Shown here: piece by piece, positions 1-14,325 of the stretch
Layout of the letters: each line of letters starts with the position of its first letter
How positions within the stretch are numbered: position 1 is the stretch's first letter
Assembly: GCF_029589435.1 (NCBI RefSeq)
Contig: NZ_JARRAG010000001.1
Span: forward strand, 1,788,808 to 1,852,807
Origin: Paludisphaera mucosa
GTDB taxonomy: Bacteria > Planctomycetota > Planctomycetia > Isosphaerales > Isosphaeraceae
DNA length: 64,000 nucleotides
Reading direction: 5' to 3'
Made by a program: the position numbers and the translations under genes
Notes under the pieces: model-generated
Databases searched by the model: none
What the model was told of the DNA's origin: nothing
What the model saw: the letters and a program-made list of their open reading frames with translations, nothing else

Positions 1-2426
<2,426 letters not shown>

Positions 2427-2438
2427 GCGAGCCATGAC

Positions 2439-2478
2439 GGCTCCCCTCCCGACCGGCCCGCCGGTCGGGAGGGGAGCC
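2439..2478 (+). terminator. GC-rich hairpin after clpB
   Basis: A perfect 18-bp inverted repeat (2439-2456 pairs with 2461-2478) with a 4-nt loop begins 12 nt after the clpB stop. No U-tract follows, so it could be a factor-dependent or L-shaped terminator, or a 3'-end stabiliser, rather than a classical intrinsic terminator. Confidence 0.7.
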
Positions 2479-2643
2479 TCGCGGCCGCTTATTCACCTCG
2501 TGCGCGTCGCCCGGCCGTCCGGTGGTTTCTCGACGTCGACGCGACGGGTATAGTGGCGCGTGTCTGGCCGACGTTCCGCGTCCTCGATTCCACGTCGAGG
2601 ACGGGCGTCGCGCCAAAATCGATCGATCGGGGAGGGCTCGACC

Positions 2644-5600
2644 GTGCGTGCTTGCCACCTGTCGGGGATGACCGTGGCGCTGCTGGCCGCCACGGCCGGC
2701 CTCTCCACCGCGGCGCTGGCGGCCGACGCCAGGGTCGAGTTCAATCGCGACGTCCGCCCGATCCTCTCGGAGAACTGCTACAGCTGCCACGGGCCGGACA
2801 AGAATCAGCGCAAGGCGAAGCTCCGGCTCGACGATCGCGAGGCCGCGATCAAGGACGGGGCCATCGTGCCGGGCAAGGCCGAGGACAGCGAGCTGGTCTC
2901 GCGGATCCTCAGCACGGACGACCAGGAGGTCATGCCGCCTCGCGAGGCTCACAAAACGCTCTCCGACGCGCAGAAGAAGATCCTCCAGGATTGGGTCGCC
3001 CAGGGGGCCGAGTACCAGGCGCACTGGGCGTACGTCGCCCCCACGCGGCATCCGCTCCCCGAGGTCCATCGCAAGGAGTGGGTCCGCAACCCCATCGACG
3101 CCTTCCTGCTCGCCTCGCTCGAAGCGAAGGGGGTCGAGCCGTCGCCCGAGGCCTCGAAGCGGAGGCTCATCCGCCGCCTCTCGCTCGACCTGATCGGGCT
3201 CCCGCCCACGCCGGAAGAGGTTCTCGCCTTCGAGAAGGACGCCGACCCGAAGGCCTATGAGAAGCTCGTCGACCGGCTGCTCGACTCGCCCCATTACGGC
3301 GAGCGCATGGCCGTCGCCTGGCTGGACCTCGCGCGGTTCACCGACACCGTCGGCTATCACGGCGACCAGGGCCAGCGGATCTTCCCCTATCGCGACTACG
3401 TCATCGCCGCCTTCAACCGCAACAAGCCGTTCGACGTCTTCGCCACCGAGCAGCTCGCGGGCGACCTCCTGCCCAATCCGACGCCCGAGCAACTCGTCGC
3501 GACCGGGTTCAACCGCCTGAACATGATGACCCGCGAGGGCGGCGCCCAGCCCGGGGAATACCTGGCGAAGTACGCCGCCGACCGCGTGAAGACCGTCGGC
3601 CTGACCTTCCTCGGCTCGACGCTGGGCTGTGCGGAATGCCACGACCACAAGTACGACCCCTTCACCCAGCGCGATTTCTACGCGCTCTCGGCCTTCTTCG
3701 CCGACGTGAAGCAGTGGGGCGTCTACAACGATTACGACTACACCCCCAACCCCGAGTTGAAGGGATGGAGCAACGACCACCCGTTCCCGCCCGAGGTCGA
3801 GGTCGAGAACGCGTATCTCAAAGAGCGTCAGCATCGGCTCGCCGATCGCCTGCGGAAGATCGCGGCCAAGCCGCCCGAGGCCACCGCATTCGCTGCCTGG
3901 ATGGAGGGGGCTCGCGTCTTCCTGAGGGAGTCGGAGAACGGCTGGCGGCCCCTGAAGCCGGTAGGCGACGAGGGGGAGAAAATCGAGGCGCTCGCCGACG
4001 CCAGCCTGCTCGTCACCGCTCCCGCGAAGGCGGACCCCAAGGCGAAGCCCAGGGCCAAAGAGGCGGGCTTCCGGTTCGAGTCGCCCGGGCCGGGATGGGT
4101 CTCCCGGATCCGCGTCGAACTGCTCCCCGACGCACACCACGGCGGGCGGATCACCCGCGAGGGGGCCGACGTCGCCTCCGTCGCCCTGAGCGCCACAGTC
4201 AAGCCCGGCGACGGCAAGCCGAAGCCCTTGCGGTTCCACCTGGCGGACGCCAGTTTGAAGACGCCTCGCTACTTCAACGGCGATGAAGTGCCCGGCATCC
4301 TGGCCGGCTGGAAGACCTTAGCCGAGCACGTCTCCGAAACGCACACGGCCGTCTGGTGCCTCGATCCGCCGATCGAGCTGAAGGTCGATCAGACTCTCGC
4401 GGTCGAGATCAAAAGCCCGCAAGCCGGCCGTCTGCGGGTCGCGTTCACGCCGTTCGGCGTCGGCGAGGACGGCAAGGCCGTCGGCGACCTGGCCTCCGAG
4501 ACCCGGGCGGCCCTTTTGGAGGCCGACGCCGAGCGGACCCCCGCCCAGGTCGAGGCCCTTCGCGGATTTTACGAGCGGAGCACGGCGGCCGACCCCGAAG
4601 CCTGGGCCCAGGTCCGCGAGATCACGAAGGAGATCCTCGCCTGCCGCGACGGCCGGGCGTTCAGCATGGTGACGAGCGCCGCGCCTCCCCTGGAGACGCG
4701 CGTCTTGCCCCGGGGCGACTGGCAGAATCGCTCGGGCGAGATCGTGGCGCCCGAGGTGCCGCGGTTCCTGCCGCACCAGTCGATCGCGTCCGATCGCCGG
4801 TTGACCCGGCTCGACCTCGCACGCTGGATCACCGCGCCCGAGAATCCGCTCACCGCCCGCGTGTTCATGAACCGGCTCTGGAAGCAACTCTTCGGCGCGG
4901 GCCTCAGCGGGGTCGTGGAGGACGTCGGCGCCCAGGGCGAATGGCCCGTCCATTCCGAGCTGATCGACTGGCTGGCGGTCGACTTCCGCGAGGGGGGCTG
5001 GGACGTCAAGCGGATGGTCAAGTTGCTGGTCACGTCGTCGGCCTACCGTCAGGATTCGCGGACCCGGCCCGAGCTGAAGGACCGCGACCCGGGCAATCGC
5101 TGGATCGCCTTCCTCTCGCCGCGTCGGCTGGAGGCGGAGTTCGTCCGCGACAACGCGCTGGCCGTCGCCGGGCTGCTGAACGCGGACGTCGGCGGCCCGA
5201 GCGCATTCCCGTATCAACCCGCAGGCTACTACGCGAACATCCAGTTCCCCGACCGCGACTACTTCGCCAGCCCCGGCGACCTCCAGTATCGTCGCGGCCT
5301 GTACGCCCACTGGCAGCGCACGTTCCTGCACCCGATGCTCGCGAACTTCGACGCGCCCGCCCGCGAGGAATGCACCCCCGCGCGGAACGTCGCCAACACG
5401 CCGCAGCAGGCCCTCACGCTGCTCAACGACCCGACGTTCGTCGAGGCCGCCCGCGTGCTGGCCGCCGGCCTCCTCGGCGGCGACGGTTCGGTGGACGACG
5501 AGGCCCGGATCGAACGACTCTATCAACGCGTGCTCGCGCGGCCCGTCGAGGCCGAGGAGCGAGCCTCGCTCGTCGGCTTCCTCGGAGAGCGTCGCAAGTC

Positions 5601-5748
5601 CTTCCGCGAGCATCCCGGCGAGGCCGAGAAGCTGCTGCGAGTCGGCCAGGCGCCCGCGCCACGGGGGATCGACCCGGTCGAGGCCGCGGCCTGGACGATG
5701 ACCTGCCGCGTGGTGCTGAACCTCCATGAGACGATCACCAGGTACTGA
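2644..5748 (+). CDS. PSD1-type planctomycete cytochrome c (PSCyt1-DUF1549-DUF1553)
   Basis: An exported multidomain c-type cytochrome of a family expanded in Planctomycetes. I chose the GTG at 2644 (1034 aa) because GGGAGGG lies just upstream and a signal peptide ending in LAADA follows. The open frame extends back to 2560, but that extension is Arg/Ser-rich and unlike a signal. Visible features: a PSCyt1 heme site C-Y-S-C-H at about residues 45-49; the DUF1549 region with a second C-A-E-C-H at about 329-333 followed by DHKYDP; a middle segment of unclear fold; and the DUF1553 region (LTARVFMNRLWKQLFG to RYNRVL-like end VVLNLHETITRY). The stop is 3 nt before the next ATG, so it is co-transcribed with the DUF1501 gene. 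These pairs are thought to act outside the cytoplasmic membrane, perhaps on polysaccharides; the substrate is unknown. Confidence 0.93.
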   Translation: MRACHLSGMTVALLAATAGLSTAALAADARVEFNRDVRPILSENCYSCHGPDKNQRKAKLRLDDREAAIKDGAIVPGKAEDSELVSRILSTDDQEVMPPREAHKTLSDAQKKILQDWVAQGAEYQAHWAYVAPTRHPLPEVHRKEWVRNPIDAFLLASLEAKGVEPSPEASKRRLIRRLSLDLIGLPPTPEEVLAFEKDADPKAYEKLVDRLLDSPHYGERMAVAWLDLARFTDTVGYHGDQGQRIFPYRDYVIAAFNRNKPFDVFATEQLAGDLLPNPTPEQLVATGFNRLNMMTREGGAQPGEYLAKYAADRVKTVGLTFLGSTLGCAECHDHKYDPFTQRDFYALSAFFADVKQWGVYNDYDYTPNPELKGWSNDHPFPPEVEVENAYLKERQHRLADRLRKIAAKPPEATAFAAWMEGARVFLRESENGWRPLKPVGDEGEKIEALADASLLVTAPAKADPKAKPRAKEAGFRFESPGPGWVSRIRVELLPDAHHGGRITREGADVASVALSATVKPGDGKPKPLRFHLADASLKTPRYFNGDEVPGILAGWKTLAEHVSETHTAVWCLDPPIELKVDQTLAVEIKSPQAGRLRVAFTPFGVGEDGKAVGDLASETRAALLEADAERTPAQVEALRGFYERSTAADPEAWAQVREITKEILACRDGRAFSMVTSAAPPLETRVLPRGDWQNRSGEIVAPEVPRFLPHQSIASDRRLTRLDLARWITAPENPLTARVFMNRLWKQLFGAGLSGVVEDVGAQGEWPVHSELIDWLAVDFREGGWDVKRMVKLLVTSSAYRQDSRTRPELKDRDPGNRWIAFLSPRRLEAEFVRDNALAVAGLLNADVGGPSAFPYQPAGYYANIQFPDRDYFASPGDLQYRRGLYAHWQRTFLHPMLANFDAPAREECTPARNVANTPQQALTLLNDPTFVEAARVLAAGLLGGDGSVDDEARIERLYQRVLARPVEAEERASLVGFLGERRKSFREHPGEAEKLLRVGQAPAPRGIDPVEAAAWTMTCRVVLNLHETITRY

Positions 5749-5751
5749 ATC

Positions 5752-7221
5752 ATGAATCGCCCAAGCGACTTCGAAGCCTGGCGGACGAACCTCCAGCGAC
5801 GCGTCTTTCTGCGAAACTCGGCCTACGGCATCGGCTCGCTAGCCCTGGCGGGATTGCTCGACCCCGAGCTGTTCGCGCGTCGGGCCCGCGCGGGCGACCC
5901 GGACGCGGGGAGGCCCGAAGATCATTGGCGGGGCGTGATCCGGCCGACGCACCTGCCGGTGAAGGCGAAGCGGGTGATCCACCTCTGCATGGCCGGCGGG
6001 CCTTCCCAGTTCGAGAGCCTCGATTACAAGCCCCGGCTCCAGGCGCTCGACGGCCAGCCCTTCCCCGAGTCGTTCACGCGGGGGCAGCAGCTCGCCCAGC
6101 TCCAGAACAAGGCCCTCATCGCGCGCGGCCCGTTCTGCGGCTTCCGCAAGCACGGGGCGTCGGGGCAGGAGATCTCCGACCTCTTCCCGAACATCGCGAG
6201 CCTGGCCGACAAGATCGCCATCGTCCGATCGATGACGACCGAGCAGATCAACCACGACCCGGCGCACGCCTTCATGAACAGCGGGTCGATCATCAAGGGC
6301 CGGCCCAGCATGGGCTCGTGGCTCCTCTACGGCCTCGGTGCCGAGACCGACGACCTGCCCGGCTTCATCGTCCTGACCTCCGCCGGCGCGACGGGCCAGC
6401 AGCCGGTCTCGGCCCGCCAGTGGTCGGCCGGGTTCCTCCCCAGCAAGTTCCAGGGGATCCAGTTCCAGTCCAAGGGCGACGCCGTCCACTACATCAGCAA
6501 CCCGCCGGGCGTCGACCTGGACGCCCAGCGCGGCTCGGTCGCGGAGATCAACCGCCTCAACGCCACGCTCGCCGCCGACCGCCTCGACCCCGAGATCCAG
6601 ACGCGGATCGCCCAGTACGAGCTGGCCTTCCGGATGCAGGCGAGCGTCCCCGAGCTGACCGACTTCGCCAGCGAGCCGCGGTCCGTGCTCGACGCGTACG
6701 GCGTGGCCAACCCCGGCGACGGCAGCTTCGCCTCCAACTGCCTGATGGCCCGCCGCCTCGCCGAGCGCGGGGTGCGGATGATCCAGCTCTATCACCGCGC
6801 CTGGGACCACCACGGCGACATCGCGCGCGGCATGACGCTGGCCTCGCGCGAGGTCGACCAGCCCTGCGCGGCCCTGGTCAAGGACCTGGAACAGCGCGGT
6901 ATGCTCGACGACACCCTGGTCATCTGGGGGGGCGAGTTCGGCCGCACGCCGATGGGGCAGGGGACCGGCCGCGATCACCACATCCTGGGCTTCTCGCTCT
7001 GGATGGCCGGCGGCGGGATCAAGGGGGGCGTGACCTACGGCGCGACCGACGAGCTAGGCTACAAGGCCGTCGAGGACGTCGTCCCCGTCCGCGACCTGCA
7101 CGCCACGATCCTCGCCCTCTGCGGGATCGACCACGAACGGCTCTCGTACAAGTTCCAGGGACTCGACGTCCGCCTGACGGGCGTCGTCCCGGCGCGCGTG
7201 GTCAAGGAAATCCTCGCCTGA
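5752..7221 (+). CDS. DUF1501 domain-containing exported protein
   Basis: A DUF1501 protein of 489 aa, a family with an alkaline-phosphatase/sulfatase-like fold that usually partners PSD1 cytochromes. The N-terminus has a Tat-like signal (QRRVFLRNSAYGIGSLALAG at about residues 15-34), which suggests folded export. Motifs include HLCMAGGPSQFE, NHDPAHAFMNSGS, WDHHGD, LDDTLVIWGGEFGRTPMGQG followed by GRDHH, and DLHATILALCGIDHE. The clustered His and Asp residues are consistent with a metal site. It starts 3 nt after the cytochrome stop. Its own stop lies in a short hairpin shared with the convergent trehalose synthase gene. The enzymatic activity is unproven for the family. Confidence 0.94.
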   Translation: MNRPSDFEAWRTNLQRRVFLRNSAYGIGSLALAGLLDPELFARRARAGDPDAGRPEDHWRGVIRPTHLPVKAKRVIHLCMAGGPSQFESLDYKPRLQALDGQPFPESFTRGQQLAQLQNKALIARGPFCGFRKHGASGQEISDLFPNIASLADKIAIVRSMTTEQINHDPAHAFMNSGSIIKGRPSMGSWLLYGLGAETDDLPGFIVLTSAGATGQQPVSARQWSAGFLPSKFQGIQFQSKGDAVHYISNPPGVDLDAQRGSVAEINRLNATLAADRLDPEIQTRIAQYELAFRMQASVPELTDFASEPRSVLDAYGVANPGDGSFASNCLMARRLAERGVRMIQLYHRAWDHHGDIARGMTLASREVDQPCAALVKDLEQRGMLDDTLVIWGGEFGRTPMGQGTGRDHHILGFSLWMAGGGIKGGVTYGATDELGYKAVEDVVPVRDLHATILALCGIDHERLSYKFQGLDVRLTGVVPARVVKEILA

Positions 7222-7228
7222 CCGTCCG

Positions 7229-7234
<6 letters not shown>
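7216..7234. terminator. Hairpin spanning two convergent stop codons
   Basis: GCCTGAC (7216-7222) and GTCAGGC (7228-7234) form a perfect 7-bp stem with a 5-nt loop. The TGA of the DUF1501 gene lies in one arm and the reverse-strand stop of the trehalose synthase gene in the other. It may be a bidirectional terminator; there is no T-tract. Confidence 0.4.
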
Positions 7235-10597
<3,363 letters not shown>

Positions 10598-10935
10598 GTT
10601 CTCACTCCATCGTTAGGGAACGCCTCGATGCGCCTGCCCGCTACGTGTTGAACGATCCCGGCCATCTTACGCAGATTCGATGCCATTCGTCTCTCGATCC
10701 GGGTGCCGAAAACGCCGAGGCGACCGGCCCGAAAGATGGCTGACGTAAAGCTCCTCGTAAATGGAGAAGCCACGCCACTTACCGGCGTGGGTATTTATGG
10801 GCGATTGAACCGAGTCGGACGCCGATGATCCGGCGCCAGCGGCCGGAGATCCATCCGAGCCTGGTTCGTGGCGATCGGCGAGAGCGACTGCCGAAACTGT
10901 TGTTCTTCGACGTTTGCGAACTGACCGCATATTCA
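10598..10935. other. Intergenic region upstream of treS
   Basis: There is no convincing gene here. A minus-strand open frame (10667-10957) has no family features, although its stretch KWRGFSIYEELYVSHL coincides exactly with the twin hairpin at 10750-10790. The part proximal to treS presumably holds its promoter and leader. Confidence 0.5.
10750..10790. ncRNA. Twin adjacent hairpins with complementary loops
   Basis: On the minus strand, CCACGCC and GGCGTGG (10790-10784 and 10776-10770) form a 7-bp stem around loop GGTAAGT. Directly next to it, GCTTCTC and GAGGAGC (10770-10764 and 10756-10750) form a second stem, with one G-U pair, around loop CATTTAC. The loops contain GTAA and TTAC, which can pair. 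The element lies about 150 nt upstream of treS and could be a leader structure. The assignment as RNA and its strand are inference. Confidence 0.3.
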
Positions 10936-10963
10936 TTGACAAGCTTATGCGGCTCATGACAAT
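10936..10963 (+). promoter_or_regulatory. Sigma70-like promoter for the PEP-CTERM gene
   Basis: A consensus -35 TTGACA (10936-10941) and a -10-like GACAAT (10958-10963) are separated by 16 bp and lie about 105 nt before the ATG at 11070. GCATA (10927-10931) and TATGC (10946-10950) form an inverted repeat around the -35 and could be an operator. Confidence 0.5.
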
Positions 10964-11069
10964 TTGAGATCAGCGCGGACCGCCGAGATCATGGACGCGC
11001 CGGTCGATGGTCGACCCGGGTCCCGGCCGTCGTTCAACGGGCGTCATAGGACTCGTAACGGGGCCTGGC

Positions 11070-11687
11070 ATGCTCAAATCAAGGGACATCCGAGAACTCG
11101 TGCGCCTCACCGTCATGTTCACGGCGTTAGGCGCGACATCCGCGTCCGTCAGAGCCGATCTGATCACCGCAACGTTCGTAGGCACCGTCAAAGACGGCCC
11201 GTTCGCCGGGACGGTCGCGGAAGGGAGCTTCTCTTACGACACCTCGGTCATCACCGTGGATCAACCATGTGCCTACCCCGGCAGTCCGGGCTTCTCCGTC
11301 TCGCTCACGATATTCGGGCAGACGTTCACCTATCTCGATGATATGGACTATCCCGTGCGCCCTTTCATCCAGGTGGCCGACGGCGTGCCGGTCTTCCTCG
11401 ACTTTGCGATCTCCGAGGCGGGCAACCAGGGGATTCTCGGTCCGGCCGGCAATCCGACGCCCATCGATCAACCGGGCGTCGCCGTGATCTTCCTGGGCGG
11501 ACTTTCTCCCGCAACCGGTGGCGGATATGAGGTCGAGGTGTTCGTGGCCGCCGTGCCGGAACCTCCCGCATCCGTCCAGTTCGCCTGTGCAGGACTGGGA
11601 CTCGCGGCTTTCAGCGTGTGGAAGCGACGAGACAGGCGGCGGGCTCGGCCCGGGATGATGTGGGGAGCGGCGACGCCGCCCTCGTGA
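11070..11687 (+). CDS. PEP-CTERM sorting-domain protein
   Basis: A secreted protein of 205 aa. I start it at the ATG at 11070 rather than 11007 because a signal peptide (LVRLTVMFTALGATSASVRA) then follows directly. The C-terminus carries AAVPEPPASVQFACAG, a hydrophobic stretch and the basic cluster WKRRDRRRARP, the tripartite PEP-CTERM signal recognised by exosortase/archaeosortase-type machinery. The tail runs about 12 residues past the basic cluster, which is longer than usual. The central part is a beta-rich, Gly/Thr-rich region with no recognised catalytic motif. No exosortase gene is in the window. The stop codon abuts the stop of the convergent SDR gene. Confidence 0.85.
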   Translation: MLKSRDIRELVRLTVMFTALGATSASVRADLITATFVGTVKDGPFAGTVAEGSFSYDTSVITVDQPCAYPGSPGFSVSLTIFGQTFTYLDDMDYPVRPFIQVADGVPVFLDFAISEAGNQGILGPAGNPTPIDQPGVAVIFLGGLSPATGGGYEVEVFVAAVPEPPASVQFACAGLGLAAFSVWKRRDRRRARPGMMWGAATPPS

Positions 11688-12476
11688 TCAGACGATGCTC
11701 CTCACGAGGCCGCCGTCGACCCGTAGCGCCGCGCCATTGATGGCCGAGGCGCGAGGGCTGCACACGAAGGCCACGAGGTCGGCGATCTCCGAGGGGTCGA
11801 TGAGACGAGCGACGAGCGAGGTGGGCCGATTCTCGGCCATGAACCGCCGCTCGGCCTCCTCGGGCGAGGCGCCGGGGTAGAGGTCCTGGACGAACCTGTC
11901 GACCCCCTCGGTCTTGGTCGAGCCGGGCAGGACGGTGTTGACCGTGACGGCCGTCCCCTTCGTCAGCTCGGCCAGGCTGCGCGAGAGCGAGAGCTGCATC
12001 GTCTTGGTCGCGCTGTAGTGGGCCATCTCCGGGGCCGGGCTCACGGCCGACTCGCTGGAGACGAACACGATCCGCCCGGTCTGCTTCTCCAGCATCCGCG
12101 GCAGGTAAGCCCGCGAGAGCCGGACGCCGCTGAGGATGTTGACTTCGAAGAGGCGCAGCCAGGCCTCGTCGGTCTCGTCGAGGAAGCCGACGGCCTCGTA
12201 GATCCCCAGGTTGTTGACCAGGATATCCACCTCGGGGAAGGCGCGGATCGTGGCTGCGCTGCCCTCGGCCGTGCCGTTGTCGGCGACTAGCGGTTCGATC
12301 CGGGCGTCGGGGAGGTCCGACCGAATTCGGTCGACCGCCTTCTCGACGGTGCCCGCCGATCGGCCGTTGACGACGACCCTCGCCCCTTCCGCCGCCAGCG
12401 CCCGCGCGATCGCGAGGCCGATCCCGCCCGACGACCCCGTCACGAGCGCGAGCTTTCCTTCGAGTTGGAGATTCAT
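11688..12476 (-). CDS. SDR family NAD(P)-dependent oxidoreductase
   Basis: A classical short-chain dehydrogenase of 262 aa. I start it at the ATG at 12476, where the Rossmann fold begins; the open frame extends further upstream but overlaps the hydrolase gene. Motifs: TGSSGGIG at about residues 13-20 (cofactor loop), NNLG at about 88-91, Ser140, and Tyr154-x-x-x-Lys158 in YSATK (catalytic), plus a C-terminal [13 protein letters not shown] typical of 3-oxoacyl-ACP-reductase-like SDRs. The Arg at NGRS suggests NADP preference. It lies 10 nt downstream of the MBL-fold hydrolase gene and is probably co-transcribed. The substrate cannot be inferred. Confidence 0.93.
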   Translation of the reverse strand: MNLQLEGKLALVTGSSGGIGLAIARALAAEGARVVVNGRSAGTVEKAVDRIRSDLPDARIEPLVADNGTAEGSAATIRAFPEVDILVNNLGIYEAVGFLDETDEAWLRLFEVNILSGVRLSRAYLPRMLEKQTGRIVFVSSESAVSPAPEMAHYSATKTMQLSLSRSLAELTKGTAVTVNTVLPGSTKTEGVDRFVQDLYPGASPEEAERRFMAENRPTSLVARLIDPSEIADLVAFVCSPRASAINGAALRVDGGLVRSIV

Positions 12477-12486
12477 GATCGCGCCG

Positions 12487-13461
12487 TCACTCCTTTCCGC
12501 CTGGCTCGGCCCGTTTCTTGGCGATGCTGACGTACGCGAGTCGCGTGAACATCGCGCCGTTGAAGAAGCCGCCGCCCCACTTGGCGTCGAACTCGCCTGT
12601 CGGCCGTGCGGCCAGCACCTCGTCGACGGTCTTGCCCGCATCGACCATCGGCGCGACCCGGTCGTAGACGGCGACGAGCATCGCGCGATAGGCGCGGAGG
12701 TCGTCGACCGCGGCCAAGGGGCCGTGGCCGGGGATGATGCGCGTCCGGGGGCCGGCCACCTCGAGGATCCGCCCCGCCCCGGCGATCATGCCGCCGATCC
12801 AGCCCCGGCTCGACGAGTCGATGGCGGGGTAGAAGCCGTTGTTGACGAGGTCGCCGCAATGGATGAGGTCGGCCTCGCGCAAGTGGACGAACAGGTCGCC
12901 GTCGGTGTGGGCTGGCGGGACCGATTCGAGCTGGACGGTCTCCCCGTCGTGGAGGAGTTCGGCGGCCGCGAGCGTAAGGCTGGGCAGGGCCTCGGGGGGC
13001 TGGGCGGGGAAGGTGATCTTGAAGACCTCGTTCACCTGCTCGGCGCCGAGCCGCCGCTTGGTGGCGGCCGTCGAGAGGATCTTCGCGCCGCGCTTGAGGA
13101 ACGTCGCGTTCCCGCCCGAGTGGTCGGGGTGCCAGTGCGTGTTGATGACGAAAGCGATCGGCCCGCCCGCGAATTTCTCGGCCGCGGCGCGGACTTCCTC
13201 CGCCTTCGCGGAGATCCCGCAGTCGATCAGAAGGGGGCCGTCCCGGCCGGTGAGCAGCAACATGTTCCCGCCCGGTCCGCTCAGCAGGGCGAGGTTCTCG
13301 CCCAGCGAAATCGTCTTCACCGGCACGTCGAAGATCTTGGCCCCCTTCAGCACGCCCGAGCGCGGGTCCGAATCCTGCGGCGGATCATCGGCCTGGGCTC
13401 CGCGGAAGCTGCCGGAGGCATAAGCGGCGAGTCCCAGGGCGAGCGCGTTTCTCCTTCGCAT
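12487..13461 (-). CDS. Exported MBL-fold metallo-hydrolase
   Basis: A metallo-beta-lactamase-fold hydrolase of 324 aa. The ATG at 13461 gives a signal peptide ([17 protein letters not shown]); the upstream extension of the open frame has no signal-like character. The metal-binding motif HWHPDH is at about residues 109-114, with further ligands in PAHTDGD, CGDLV and GHG. The arrangement resembles the periplasmic subclass-B-like or SoxH-like hydrolases that are often annotated as MBL-fold hydrolases without known substrate. It is the first gene of a likely two-gene unit with the SDR downstream. Confidence 0.91.
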   Translation of the reverse strand: MRRRNALALGLAAYASGSFRGAQADDPPQDSDPRSGVLKGAKIFDVPVKTISLGENLALLSGPGGNMLLLTGRDGPLLIDCGISAKAEEVRAAAEKFAGGPIAFVINTHWHPDHSGGNATFLKRGAKILSTAATKRRLGAEQVNEVFKITFPAQPPEALPSLTLAAAELLHDGETVQLESVPPAHTDGDLFVHLREADLIHCGDLVNNGFYPAIDSSSRGWIGGMIAGAGRILEVAGPRTRIIPGHGPLAAVDDLRAYRAMLVAVYDRVAPMVDAGKTVDEVLAARPTGEFDAKWGGGFFNGAMFTRLAYVSIAKKRAEPGGKE

Positions 13462-13738
13462 GGTCCATCTTCCTGAAGCCGAGGAAGGGGCTCGGTAACG
13501 GGCCGACAGCGAAATGTAGGGGCTTGTCGCCCGAGAATCCAGTAGGTAACTTGCGGTGGAGCAGACGGGCGGAGGCGCCACCCCCGTGGCCGAGCCGACC
13601 AACGAAGATGCGCCGACGGATCTCCCGCCGCTCCATCGAGAGCGTCGAAGTCTTCCCCGGCCGGGGCCGTGGCAACGACGCACTCTCGATTTGGGATCGC
13701 GGCCGAATGGGAGATGCGGCGTGTCGCGCAGGTTGAAC

Positions 13739-14317
13739 ATGTGCGGGTTCTCGATGGCGAAGATGCGGAGCCTGTTCGGCTCCGGCGATCTCCAGGCCGT
13801 CGACCGCGTTTTCCGGGGGCTCGCGAGCGATCTGGGCGATTCATTCGCATTCCACGACGAGGCCCGGCGAATCCTTGAGACCGCCATCATGAAGGGCGTG
13901 CCGTTTCCGGGCCTGGAGACTGAGAGCCAGCTTCATTACAAAGTCGCGAGCGCCCTGACGGGCGACGAGCAGGAGTTGCTCTGGACCGAGGCGAGCTCTT
14001 ACGGCGCGGACGCCATGGAAGTGGGTTTTCGGCGTTACGCCCGGAAACATGGAAGCCCCGAAACGCGGGCGTTCGTCCGCGGGCTGGTCGAGGGCCTGCC
14101 GATCTTCGGCCAGAACCTGCCGGAGGACGGTGAGGTCTACGCGGCGATCGGGCTGGCGAAGCTGCGTTTCTTCCGCCCTGGGCTGGTCGACCTCCGCGAC
14201 CAAATCGCCTTTCGCGCCGGGCCGAAGCACGAGGCTTCCGAGTTCGCGGCGGAGTTCTGCGGCTGGATCGACGAGATCATCGACGCCGGGCTCGACCTCT
14301 GGTACGCCACGGGCTGA
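13739..14317 (+). CDS. Hypothetical protein
   Basis: A protein of about 192 aa that I do not recognise. The frame is open from 13556, but sequence before about 13739 is Arg/Pro-rich and looks like shadow translation of the region upstream of the hydrolase gene. The ATG at 13739 has AGG nearby; 13754 and 13763 are alternative starts. The body is acidic and mixed alpha-helical, with Trp/Phe-containing segments (FCGWIDEIIDAGLDLWYATG at the end) and no signal peptide or membrane segment. It is convergent with the second DUF1501 gene, with 8 nt between stops. Confidence 0.68.
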   Translation: MCGFSMAKMRSLFGSGDLQAVDRVFRGLASDLGDSFAFHDEARRILETAIMKGVPFPGLETESQLHYKVASALTGDEQELLWTEASSYGADAMEVGFRRYARKHGSPETRAFVRGLVEGLPIFGQNLPEDGEVYAAIGLAKLRFFRPGLVDLRDQIAFRAGPKHEASEFAAEFCGWIDEIIDAGLDLWYATG

Positions 14318-14325
14318 GCGGCCGA

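Noticed and set aside
10667-10957. Minus-strand 96-codon frame upstream of treS
   Set aside because: No family features. Its only striking stretch is the translation of the twin hairpin, which suggests structure rather than coding.
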